Source: Vitrella brassicaformis (lineage: Eukaryota > Sar > Vitrellaceae). Taken from it: 39,167 nt of DNA. Position 1 is the stretch's first letter. Each line of letters starts with the position of its first letter. The stretch spans positions 106,376 to 145,542 of the forward strand of contig CDMY01000061.1 in the NCBI GenBank assembly GCA_001179505.1. Reading direction: 5' to 3'. A program made the position numbers and the translations under genes. Shown piece by piece: positions 9,823 through 19,732 of the stretch. The notes under the pieces are model-generated. The model saw only the letters and a program-made list of their open reading frames with translations. It searched no databases and was not told where the DNA came from.

Positions 9823-11439
9823 TCAGAGAGGCGGCTCAGATCGGCTGAGGTTTTGCTGCTGGCCGTGTGGGTGTTGCTGTGTGCCGGTGGTGGGTCCGCT
9901 GCTCTTGCTCATGGCGTTGCTGATGGCACTCATGCCGGACGCAATTCCTGAGCCAATCTGCAGCGATCAAAACAGGCACCCGATCAAATCACCCACCCTT
10001 GCGTGTCTGTGTGTATGGATGGATGGATGCACGGCTGTGTGTTTTGCGGGTAGGGTGGCAGGCAGGTCGCTGTGCTGGCCTCTCTGCCTGTCTGTCTGTC
10101 TGTCTTTCTACCAGTTGGGTGGCTGTCTTGGCTCCCTCTGTTACCCTGTCGGTGATGTGATATTTCTGCTCGGCCTCCTTGGCCTTGTCTCCCACCCACT
10201 GGAAGCCCTTGCCCACCTTCTCACCGATCTGCACACACAGACAGTCACACACACACGTGAGGAGGGACAGGTTCGTGACCATGTGCACACAAACTGCTGC
10301 TGCTGCTCACATGGTGTTTCTGCTCGAAGTCAACCGCCTTGTTGTAGGTGGCTTTGGCGGCCTCTGTCGTCTTTTCCGTGATGTCTGAACCAACGAACGA
10401 AGACCACACACACACACACACACATGTATTGGGTCCGTCAAGCGGCCTGCCACATCTCAAAAATTGTCACGATATCTCTGATTCATCTCCTTGGTCTTGT
10501 CCACTGCACCTAGGGCCCCCTGACCCACACCACGCGCCACCTCCCCTGCCTGGTCATCGAAATGCACACACACGGCACACACGTGTGTGCACCTCAACCC
10601 ACTCTCACGTGTGGTTTTCCGTTGTCGTTTCGGTCACCTTGTCGCCCCTGGTGGCGGCATAGGCAGCTCCCGCGCCGCCGGCCACCAGCCCCAGAGGCCC
10701 CAACAGCAGGCCACCAGCCACGGCACCGATGGCGCCTGCAGCGGCCATTGTCTTGACACCGCCCGCCCGCTGTGCAGCACTCTCAGCCGATGCAGCCAAG
10801 GCTGATTGACAGTCACCAGACATCACACACACAGCCATTGTAAGTGGGAAGGTGGCACTTTGTTCTCTCTGCTCTCCTCTGGCCCTTTTTGGTACCGTAC
10901 CCATTGCGGCATTGGAGTATCGTATCTGCGCGTTTCAGTGTCGATTCAGGCGACCAAAAGACGGACGAGCGCGTAATGTTTGGTATGGTGTCAGTGTGGT
11001 TCCATTCATGTGTATGTGATGTGTACCTGCTGCTCGAGGGGCACCTGGTCGGCCGCGGCCGGTCTGGCGCCCCACCCTCCTGTGGCCTGCTGCTCCAAGT
11101 AGGTGACTCGGTTGAGTATCTGCTGCTGGTGCTCCTTGAGAGCCTGGTAGTCGGAGCTCTCGGGCGACAGGGTGCGGGCGGCTTGCTCCAGCATGTTGAC
11201 GGCCTGTCGATACTTCTGAACTCAAAGCAGGTAGACACTGCACACCACGTGCGGCACGTGTGGTGTGTGACCACTTCACTTGCCTCGATGGCTGGGCGCA
11301 ACTGGCCCTGCCTGTCGTGGTCCATGGCTTGGCTGGTGACCTGGTCGCACTGGTTGAGCACCTGACAAGAGAAACACACAAAACACACGTGTGCTCGTTT
11401 CTTTCGTTTCTTTGGCCGACGCACCGATGAGAGGTCCAT
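9823..11439 (-). CDS. MIT-domain protein with glycine-rich membrane segment
   Basis: Exons in coding order are 11425-11439, 11284-11361, 11027-11215, 10901-10925, 10638-10801, 10471-10549, 10311-10384, 10112-10228 and 9823-9957, all phase-consistent, for 291 residues. Residues 6-75 form a three-helix MIT-like domain (DHDRQGQLRPAIEKYRQAVN, then LEQAARTLSPESSDYQALKE), the fold that docks onto ESCRT-III tails. Residues about 118-150 are a Gly/Ala hydrophobic hairpin (AAAGAIGAVAGGLLLGPLGL) that could insert in membranes. The C-terminal half repeats amphipathic LEA-like units (RYHITEKTTEAAKATYNKA and KYHITDRVTEGAKTATQL). A role in endosomal or membrane trafficking is inferred from the MIT domain. 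Notable are a 15-bp first coding exon, a 25-bp microexon and a GC-AG intron (11216-11283). The exact function is unknown. Confidence 0.78.
10901..10925 (-). other. 25-bp microexon of the MIT-domain gene
   Basis: Flanked by GCGCAG upstream and GTACGG downstream on the minus strand, it encodes IRYSNAAM plus one base. It is the only short exon I found that converts the phase-0 end of the preceding exon into the phase-1 start needed by the next. Predicted, not observed. Confidence 0.5.
11216..11283 (-). other. GC-AG intron with internal hairpin
   Basis: The donor is GAG|GCAAGT, the classic strong GC donor, and the acceptor is TTCAG. It joins two halves of the MIT domain in phase 0. The only nearby GT donor gives the wrong phase. 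The interior holds CACACCACACGTGC followed by GCACGTGGTGTG, an almost perfect inverted repeat. Confidence 0.65.
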
Positions 11440-11551
11440 CTGGCAGCCCGGGCTTGTCGTTTTCAGAAAAAAGAGGAGACCGTCAGAGCTCTGGGAGATT
11501 CCTGTTGCGTGTTGTTCGTTTGATTCTGCGTGCAGGAAACTGGACCAGGCT

Positions 11552-11576
11552 TTAGGACATTGCGTGAAACCGCTCT
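11552..11576 (-). promoter_or_regulatory. Head-to-head gap motif, copy 2
   Basis: On the minus strand it reads AGAGCGGTTTCACGCA followed by ATGTCCTAA, a full copy. It lies about 112 bp upstream of the MIT-domain gene start and points toward it. The divergent CXIP4-like gene starts at 11713. Confidence 0.6.
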
Positions 11577-11712
11577 GCCAGAGCGCTGGAGCTCGCAGGC
11601 GACTTTGCCTCGAACCGCTTCAAACGTTTCGTCCGCGAGAAGTTTGAAGATCTCAGCCGATCGCAGCTTTCTGGACGAATAGACAGCGTCTGAAGCAGGG
11701 TTTCCTTTCACC

Positions 11713-12745
11713 ATGCCGGCCACTGTGAGCCGGGTGCGGATGCCTGCGGACAACAGGTACCACGAGGGAGGGCGACCAAACGGGCACAGACACACCTGGG
11801 CGTCGTCCATGCCCCTGTGGACGTCGTCCGCTACTTGCTGAACGTCTGTGTCGTATCGGTGTTTTGTTGTCTGTCTTCAGGCTAAGCGTGTCGGATTCGC
11901 TCAAGACAACACCAATCTGGGTGAGGAGAGGCACGCAGAGGGCGCACGAGGACACCCAAGTGACGTCTTTGCCTCCGTGTGTGTGTGTGTGTGATGGTAG
12001 CAAATAATTGGTCACGTCCCGTATGAGCCGGAAGACCAGAAGAAGGAAGTGGAGGACGAGGCCGCCATCAGTGAGAAGGCCAAGGGCCTCTTCGCCCTCG
12101 CTCGACTCACCGGCAACTCCAGCAGCGTCACACCTGGCGCATGTCGCAAAATGCAGACAGCGTACGCAGACAGACGCCACTCTCACACAGATGCCCGTCC
12201 TTTCCAACACGTGTCGTCGTATCGTGTCCCTGCAGTTGGTCATTTGGCGCATCAGTGCCGCAACCTGGTGGCGTTGAAGCAGAGCGGTGCGGAGGATAAG
12301 GCCAAGAAGTCGTCCAGCCCCGCCGAGAGGGTGGCCTCGGATGACGAGGACGAGGAGGAAGTGGTAATTAAGAGAGCCGATTAATGACCAACCGATGCAC
12401 CCACCAGTGTGTGCTGAACTCGTGTGTCTGTGTGTGTCTGTGTGTTGTTGTTGTCTGTTGCGTGCAGGATGACGTCCGCAGTGAGTCCGGCAGCTCGTCC
12501 TCTTCCTCATCGGACAGCGAGGAGGGTAAGCCACATCACACAACACACACACGCACTCACGAGAGGAGGCGATATCCGGTGTCAACGTGTGTGTTGCTGT
12601 GTGTGTGTCTACCTGCCCACCATCAGAGCGTCGCCGCCGGAAGCGCAAGCGCGAGAAGAAGAAGAAGAAGAAGAAGCACAAGAAGTCGCGGAGCAAGGAG
12701 AAGCACAGGTCCAAGAAGCGGCGATGCAGGGACGACTCGGGCTAG
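11713..12745 (+). CDS. CXIP4/SREK1IP1-like zinc-knuckle protein, frameshifted by one base
   Basis: Exons are 11713-11756, 11881-11920, 12001-12161, 12236-12363, 12468-12525 and 12627-12745. The N-terminus MPATVSRVRMPADNR matches the start of plant CAX-interacting protein 4. The segments TTPIWQIIG and KGLFALARLTGNS also fit. A CCHC knuckle follows (C-R-K-C...GHLAHQC), then an acidic Ser run (SGSSSSSSSDSEE) and a Lys/Arg tail. The family is nuclear and linked to splicing-factor binding and RNA. The knuckle's second Cys and the exon 3-4 phase both require three A where the sequence has four (12148-12151). Without that base the coding length is 549 nt, 182 residues. It is either an assembly indel or a real lesion. 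Confidence 0.85.
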
Positions 12746-14039
12746 CCAGCCTATCGGATACCTCACTCAGGGGGTGTGGGAGTGGGGGTGTAGACAGACG
12801 GAACGGGAGAGACGGGCGGTGTATTTTTGCGCTCGTGCAGCCGTTGGTGTGTGTGCTGTTGAATGAATAATGAATGGAGTGGGATGGAGTGATTGCCTCA
12901 TCTCATGGGTGGTGGGCTGGGCTGCCTTGCCTTCCTCGCCTTGCTTTGCTTGCTCTTTGCGTTTGCCTGTGTATCTGTGTCTGTGTCCGTGTCTGAGCAT
13001 GCCTGATTGACTGTACAGAGACAAAGAGGTGAATCCCACATGTGTGTGTGTGCGTGTGCTGCGTGCACCCGCGGCCTGTCGATACTTCGTGGTGTGTGCC
13101 TGAGGGGACTTATGTATTTGCCAGATGCACGTGAGTGGGTGAGCCTCGAAAGCAGTAATGTCGTCTTGCAGTGAGTAAGAACAACCTCACACGACCCCCC
13201 TTCCTTGACCCACTCCACTCCTCCTTTCTCGCCCCACTGCCTACTGATTCAGTTGCAAGATCGCCATACAGACCGACACCACAGAGGGGCTGGCAGACAG
13301 ACAGACAGACAGACCGATAGGCAGGCAGACCGATAGGCAGGCAGGCAGACACACGGCACAGATGTGTGGCGAGTCCCAACTGGTGCCCACTCAAAAAAAT
13401 CACTCACGCCCCTCTCCCCTCTCCCCCCTCCGCCTCCCTCCCTCCCTCCCTCCACGAGTGAATTGCGAAGAAGAGAGCCTTGTATCATGATGATGGAAAA
13501 ATGGGGCCGCCACACCACGTATGGTGTGCACACTCCCCGCTGCGATCACCACCTGACGGCCTCACTTCTTTCTTTCACCTGCCGCACCGCATATCAATTC
13601 AGTTCAATCAAGGAAGGAGGCCCACATTCATTCATTCATTGAGCGATATCGCCGGCCAGACACACATACACGTGCAAGCACGTATGTATACATGAAAAAC
13701 TGTGTTGACGAACGAGCCAGCCAGCCAGCCAGCCAGCGAGAAAGATCTAGACTGTGGTACTCAGCGCGCCGCAAAAATGTACCACATGCACTACGCAGAC
13801 ACCCCACCCCACCCACCAGAGCACCCCACCCCACCACATCAGAAAAACGCAGCAGCATTACGTACGGATCGGGCATGACAGAAAAACCGCCGCCGTCCTC
13901 TCTCTTCTCTACCTCTCGTCTCGTATGTATAGCGATGGTACCAACCAACTGATATGCACACTATGGACACACAATACGATAGATACGCCCTGTGTGGCGT
14001 ATCGATCGATCGGGCTCTCTCCCTCTGTCTGCTGCCACG
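12746..14039. other. 1.3-kb intergenic region, tail to tail, simple repeats
   Basis: Between the CXIP4-like gene and the alpha/beta hydrolase I find no spliced coding frame. The region contains (GACA)/(GGCA) arrays at about 13291-13350, (CTCC)n near 13400-13452, (ATTC)n near 13625-13642, (CCAG)n near 13718-13738 and C-rich runs near 13800-13835. Open frames here are short and driven by repeats. Confidence 0.6.
13291..13350. repeat. (GACA)/(GGCA) tetranucleotide array
   Basis: Tandem GACA units interrupted by GATAGGCA units, in the gene-free region between CXIP4-like and the hydrolase. A microsatellite; no coding support. Confidence 0.8.
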
Positions 14040-14655
14040 CTACCCACCCGCCCTGCGATTGTTGGGACCGGTGGTTTTGGCGTTGAACGCCTCGGCCTTC
14101 TGCACATCCTCGTTGTGCCCCAGCCACTCCACGATGGCCTTGTTCACCTCGTCAGGACGCTGAACACACACCACAACACTCACACACAACAGATGTGATG
14201 TGGCATCCAGTGTGGCCTTATATCATCCGGCGCGCCTTCACCTCACCTCGTCCATGGGGCAGTGTCCCGTTCCATCGAGCACTTGCAGCTCCACACGAGG
14301 GTTGTACCGTGGGAATGACGTCCCGGGATGCCGCCCACGGTCCAGCGGTGTCCACGGGTCGTCTCTGCCCCAAAGGGCCAGGATGGGCACGTCCAGGTCC
14401 TTGAGGACCTCCTCAGGCGTCGGGCCGGCCGGGCCTCGCAGGATGCGTAGGAAGACGCTGACGGCGTTCTCGTCGCGGGACGGGCCGAGGAGGGTCTCCA
14501 TGAGCTCTGGTGTGACGGCCTCCTTGACGGCATACACCTGGCTGAGCGTTTGCTTGAGGTTCGTGGGGTCGCGGACCTGCACACACACACGGACGGTACA
14601 CACGGACGGGAAGAGATGAGTGGAATGGCACGTGATGTGTGGTGTGATGCATTCA

Positions 14656-14688
<33 letters not shown>

Positions 14689-15775
14689 GGTTGCCCTTCC
14701 TCCATCCCTCTCCCCAGCCCACCCGATCGAATAGCCGTGGTCCCAGCCAGTCGCTGAATAGTATGTTCTGCACTAAGAACCACAGCGGCCGACCCCACAG
14801 TGGCAAATCCTCATAGCGCACTGTCGTCAGACCACCCGCACTGTTGAGCACTGCAGTTCACCCACACACACGATGGATGACAACACGTGGTGTGACACAG
14901 ATGCATAGGCACACCATGAGGAGCATAGCACACGCGTGTGAGCTCACGTACATATGACGGCAGCGCAGTCGTCCTTGAGTGTCTGGGCGGTCATCATTGA
15001 GATGAGGCCGCCGATGGAGTTGCCGCCGACAACCCACTTCTCGCCCGGGAAGCGGCTCTTGTCCCGTATGAAGTCCACCAGCAGCTCAGAGAAGAGCTCC
15101 AGCGTGTAGCTCAGCGACGGCTTGTCAGACGCACCAAAGCCTGATGGATGGCACACACACCACCACACACAGCACACCAACCATACACGGACACAGCTCC
15201 TGGATGGTGCAGTGCAGTGCTGTGGTGTGCTGACCGAGTAGGTCGATGGCATACACCCGATAGCCCGCCGCAGCGAGGGCATCGATGTTGTAGAGAAAGT
15301 GGTTGACATTGGCGCCAAACCCATGGATCAGCAGGAGGGGCGTCCCCCTGTCGTCCCCCTCCACCCTGTAATTCACCTTGTAGTCACGCCACCGCCATGC
15401 ATGGTACTTGCGCTGCGGGAAGGACGCCGGGTCCTCTGACAGGTTCTTCTCTCGCCGCGGCAAGAAGACCGTCTGGCCTTTCACTCGCGCCTCCACGCCG
15501 CTGGTGAGTGCCGGAGTGACGGCTGCGAGGGGGATAGAGCTGGTCTTGGACGTCATGTACGGCCGCACCAGGACGGTCTCGTGGTGTGGCGGGGCGGCCA
15601 GGTCGATGTGTGAATGCGATCTGAGGACGAATGCGCTGGCGACGGTGTGGTGAAAGAGAGACGATAACAGGGGGGACGAGTCCTTGAGGGTGGGGACGAG
15701 AAGCAGCGTGCAGATGAGGGGGAGAGCTACGGAGGTGCAGACGAGCAGGTGGTGCAGGTGGCTGAAGCTCCGCAT
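14040..15775 (-). CDS. Alpha/beta hydrolase, plastid-type
   Basis: Exons in coding order are 15235-15775, 14952-15140, 14723-14850, 14247-14576 and 14040-14159, giving 435 residues. The oxyanion-hole motif HGFGANVNHF lies near residue 146, the nucleophile elbow GNSIGG near 222 (Ser), the acid in ALWGRDDPW near 358 and the catalytic His in GTGHCPMDE near 391. DLLGFGASDKP follows strand 4. The pattern fits the plant and algal chloroplast alpha/beta hydrolases that include chlorophyll dephytylase and pheophytinase relatives, but the substrate cannot be read from sequence. The N-terminus has a hydrophobic signal-like segment (VCTSVALPLICTLLLVP) and a Ser/Arg-rich stretch before the domain, compatible with plastid or secretory targeting. 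The in-frame GTG at 15808 was rejected in favour of the ATG at 15775. It is head to head with NAA60. Confidence 0.85.
14655..14688 (+). repeat. (CTGT)n tetranucleotide tract in hydrolase intron
   Basis: About eight CTGT units lie in the intron 14577-14722 of the minus-strand hydrolase. On the sense strand this is a (GACA)n tract near the donor end, with (TG)n adjacent to the acceptor. Confidence 0.8.
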
Positions 15776-15973
15776 GGCCGAGAATGGGCTGTCAGGGGCA
15801 CGTGGCACGTGATGCTGACAGGCAGCCCAATGCGATGAGACTCGCGAGAGGTCGGGGAGATGGTGCAGCCGGGAGGATGACTAAAATGCATAAAGCATTC
15901 AAACCGCCTCCAGTGCTGCCCTCAGCCCGTTGCAGCTCCCCCTGCTTCTTCCCCTTCCCGTCCTCATCGTCTG

Positions 15974-16000
15974 AGAGAGCGGTTTCACGCAATGTCCTAA
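15974..16000 (+). promoter_or_regulatory. Head-to-head gap motif, copy 3 (full)
   Basis: It reads AGAGAGCGGTTTCACGCA followed by ATGTCCTAA. It is the most complete copy, 164 bp upstream of the NAA60 start and pointing toward it. A second shared string, TTTCCGTTACGTC, lies at 16045-16057 between it and the ATG. Confidence 0.6.
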
Positions 16001-16136
16001 AATCTGCGATTTGGCTACACCTCGAGATCAGACGCTCTGGTCGCTTTCCGTTACGTCAACGTCAAAAGAAACGTAGCTCATCACTTCTGGCACGTACGTT
16101 GGCAACCCGTCTCATCCATTCATCTGCTTGACGCCA

Positions 16137-17481
16137 ATGAGGCTGTCGATGCCGTCGCCGCCCGTCCGTCGAGCAAAGTGGGAGCCGTGTAGAAGGAAGA
16201 GCCAGTCGTCAGCCCTCCCCGATGGTGCGGCTAAGCCCGATCTCACGGCGAGGGTGCATCGCACCGCTGCCAGGGGTGCCCTGTCGAGTGTTGGTGTGGA
16301 GTCGCTGACGTTCAGGCAACTTGTGCCTGCTGACATGGATGACATCGCCAAACTGCACTGCGAATGGTTCCCACTCAAGTAAGCTAGCAAGGGAGGCGAG
16401 GCGAGGCGAGGCGGACACGGCGAATGAAATGAATGGTGTGGTGTGGTTGATATATGTGATGGTCTGTCTGTCTGATTGTGTGGTGCTTTAGGTATGACAA
16501 TCAGTTCTACGAAGGCATCTGCAACGGATACTACTTCGCGCTGGCCGCGGTCTACTACCCGCCCCGCCCCTCCCTGCCTTCCCCAACGCCCCCTCCCACA
16601 CGCAGCCCACACACCTGCACACACACATCGCTGCAGATTGACGAGGCTGGCGGGTGCGGCGATGACCCATGCGCACACACGGCCATGAATGGCACGGACG
16701 ATCGCGCCACCAGTGCCACCGAGTGTGTGTCGGGGTGCCTTCCGCCGCTGCCGAGGATAGGATCGCCGCCTGGCTGCGTGAGGAACTCCGTTGCGAGATG
16801 TCAGGGTATGGCAGATGTGGACGGGAGCGGGGGTGCCTCGGCCGATGGTGGCGGGAGTGGGAGCGGTGGTCAGGAGGAGGTGTGTTGCGATGATGGTGGG
16901 GGTGAGGAGGATGGGGAGGATGGGGAGGGTGGTGAGCCTGTGATTGTGGGGGTCATCACGGTGTCCACGCACAAGAAACACATACATGACGACGTAAGCA
17001 TCCTCACTGGACAAGGGCAGCACATGGGCAGCAAGCACATGGGCAGGAGGGGCATGAGTGTCATTTGTTTTGGTGTGTGTGTTGGTGTGTCGTCGTCAAT
17101 CAGGATGTGTCGACTGTGTTGGCATGCGGCTGGCCGTGGGAGACTCAGAACCTCGCGTACATCCTCACACTGGGTGTAGCTGACGAGTTCCGCCGCCGGG
17201 GTCTGGCCCGTGAGTTGATTCTGCGGACACTGCAGCACTACCGGCAATCGGAACCTGCCATTAAGGTGAGGGAGGTGGTCACTGCCAGGCGAGTGGGCCC
17301 GGGAGGTGATGTGTGTGGTGTGTGGGTGTCTGTCTGTCTCTTTGCAGGCGATCTATCTGCATGTGGTGACGTACAACAAGGCCGCCATCCGGCTTTACGA
17401 GAGCCTGCAGTTCCAGCAACTCAAACACATACCCGTGAGCCAGCAAGGAAGGGCTCTGGTGGTCATGTGTCATGTGTATCC

Positions 17482-17535
<54 letters not shown>

Positions 17536-18147
17536 AGGAGTTTTATCAGCTGCTGGGTAAGATGTACGACTCGTATCTCTATGCCTGCTACATCAACGGC
17601 GGCATGCCGCCCCTCGCGAGGAGGATTTCCAACGCACTCTCATCACTCACAGGTGAATCAGCCAGCCAGCACCCACTGCCCTCAGGCAGGCAGGGAGGGG
17701 GGATGGTCTCTGTAGCCGCCTGTGTGTGCATCGTGTGTACGGGGCAGGGTGGTCTCTGCAGATGCGGCGGACCATCAGACGATGCAAACACAGAGGTCGG
17801 TCGGTCGATTGCGCATGACATGACCGGCCTGCCTCTGCATCATTCGCTCTCTGTCCGATGTGATTGATGTGCCTGTCTGCAGACACAGGCTCCCGTCTCC
17901 TGCTGCCACAAACGAGTCACCCTCCATCGAGCGAATGAGCACTGCTGACCGTGACAAGCTCAGCGCCGGGCAATCGCCCTGGTGGTGGTACTGGAAGCGG
18001 GAGCGGAATCAGCGCCGAAGGAGGAGGGACGAGGTGGGCAGAGGGCGCGACGCGACCAGCCTCGCGAGGCTGAGGCTGCTGCGGGGGCAGACGTACGGGG
18101 GGCCGTGTGTTGCACACGAGAGGGAGAGGCGGAGTGTGACGGACTGA
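16137..18147 (+). CDS. NAA60: N-alpha-acetyltransferase 60 (NatF), Golgi-type
   Basis: Exons are 16137-16378, 16492-16993, 17104-17265, 17348-17434, 17538-17652, 17762-17795 and 17883-18147, for 468 residues. The GNAT fold is clear: FRQLVPADMDDIAKLHCEWF, then YDNQFYEGICNGYYFALAAV, then the acetyl-CoA region LTLGVADEFRRRGLAREL and AIYLHVVTYNKAAIRLYESL, ending YACYINGGMPPLARRI. These match NAA60, which acetylates N-termini of membrane proteins facing the cytosol at the Golgi. A Gly/Asp/Pro-rich insertion of more than 100 residues splits two central strands, unlike animal NAA60. The C-terminus is Trp-rich then basic (SPWWWYWKRERNQRRRRRDE), suited to membrane attachment. The 34-bp exon 17762-17795 is inferred from phase; a shorter C-terminus ending at 17938 is the alternative. 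Confidence 0.88.
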
Positions 18148-18278
18148 TCAATAAGAGATGGAATGATGGGTGGATGGATGGATGAGGATGCGTTGTGTAA
18201 GTTGTGGTGTAATGCCGCTTGCCGTGGGTAGGTGGGTGTTGGGTGTAGAGGGAGGGAGGGAGGGGGATAGACAGACAA

Positions 18279-18311
<33 letters not shown>

Positions 18312-18561
18312 TAGATAGATGGTGGTTGGTGTGGTGTTGGGTGTGCGGGTGCAGGGGCTGGCTGGCTGGTTTGGGCGGTCATGTGATATGGATGGATGGA
18401 TGGATGATCCGCGGACGGACTGTTTGTCGGTCGGTCAATGTATGTATGTATGTATGTGTCTATAGTGTGTCTCGGTCGGTGGTCACACAGGGTGGGTGGA
18501 TCCATGGATTCATCGATGTGTGCAAGTAGGTAGGCGATCGGTCTCTTACCCCCCCCCCCCC
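18148..18561. repeat. Simple-repeat tract before assembly gap
   Basis: The stretch contains (GGAT)n near 18170-18184, (GACA)/(GATA) from about 18264 to 18321, (GGAT)n near 18390-18404, (TGTA)n near 18438-18458, and poly-C from 18550 into the gap. No gene is seen. Confidence 0.75.
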
Positions 18562-18861
18562 NNNNNNNNNNNNNNNNNNNNNNNNNNNNNNNNNNNNNNN
18601 NNNNNNNNNNNNNNNNNNNNNNNNNNNNNNNNNNNNNNNNNNNNNNNNNNNNNNNNNNNNNNNNNNNNNNNNNNNNNNNNNNNNNNNNNNNNNNNNNNNN
18701 NNNNNNNNNNNNNNNNNNNNNNNNNNNNNNNNNNNNNNNNNNNNNNNNNNNNNNNNNNNNNNNNNNNNNNNNNNNNNNNNNNNNNNNNNNNNNNNNNNNN
18801 NNNNNNNNNNNNNNNNNNNNNNNNNNNNNNNNNNNNNNNNNNNNNNNNNNNNNNNNNNNNN
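18562..18861. other. Assembly gap (300 N)
   Basis: Exactly 300 unknown bases, flanked by C homopolymers on both sides. It probably marks a sequencing failure at a poly-C tract; its true length is unknown. Confidence 0.98.
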
Positions 18862-19732
18862 CCCCCACGAGTACCTTCCCGCCCTGCTCCCAAACCCGCC
18901 GTACATACAGGCACCCCGATGCAGAGGGCCTGTCGCTGATGGAGGTCAGAACAGAACACTGTCGTCAGGCCGCGGAAACAATACAGACAGACATCCATAC
19001 ACAGACAGACAGACAGCGGAGATGATAAATATGCATGCGGCTTTGTGATATGTACGGCTCCCGACCCCTCTTCCGTTCGCGTCGCTGATCCGAGACGGTG
19101 TGTCGCTGGCTGGTTGGGGCCAGTTCTAACAGACCATCTTCACCAGGGCGCGCGCACGAGAGGAGACGGCAGCGTGGCCAAGGCAGACACCAATCATACA
19201 CACAAGAAGACATGCAGGGAATGCATATACGACGATGATGAATATATGCACACCCTACATGTCATGGAAAGAAACACACCCATTCCATTCCGCCAGCCCA
19301 CACCAGCACACACACCCACACCCACGCTGAGTGTTTCATGGCCCCTGATTTTATGAGTGTTTCAGGGCGGCAAAAATATGATGCACCCACCCCACCCCAC
19401 CCCACCCAGCCCCGGACGCAGGCACACACCACACCCACCCATCCCATGCAGCAACAAACAGGCCAAAAATGGTCGGTCACAGGATCTCAACTAAGTCATC
19501 TTACACCACAGAGACCACGGCACGTCATACACTCACTCCCAGCATTGTTGCATTAAGCGCTAGTCGAAAACTGCCCACACACACCACACCCACTCATAGC
19601 ATATATAGCACAGGACACACGTGCAGCCGTCCGCATCGCCACTCAACTCAACGCCAAAATCGGTACCGTACGCACCAGCATATGATGTACACACGCATCC
19701 ACAGACATGAACACGCACACGCACACACACGG
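18862..19732. other. Intergenic region between gap and DGAT2
   Basis: No spliced coding frame was found. The sequence is rich in CA and CCCA runs (19300-19450) and ends with the DGAT2 3' UTR. A short gene fragment bordering the gap at 18862-18960 cannot be excluded. Confidence 0.5.

Noticed and set aside
11653-12714. 353-residue open frame on the minus strand
   Set aside because: It covers the CXIP4-like gene in antisense and begins in the complement of its Lys-rich tail (poly-Phe).
13291-13350. Regular short repeats resembling a CRISPR array
   Set aside because: The units are 4-bp microsatellites with no unique spacers, in a eukaryotic genome.
16112-17038. 308-residue open frame on the minus strand
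   Set aside because: It is antisense to NAA60 exons that match a known family across several introns; the translation is Pro/Thr/His low complexity from repeats.
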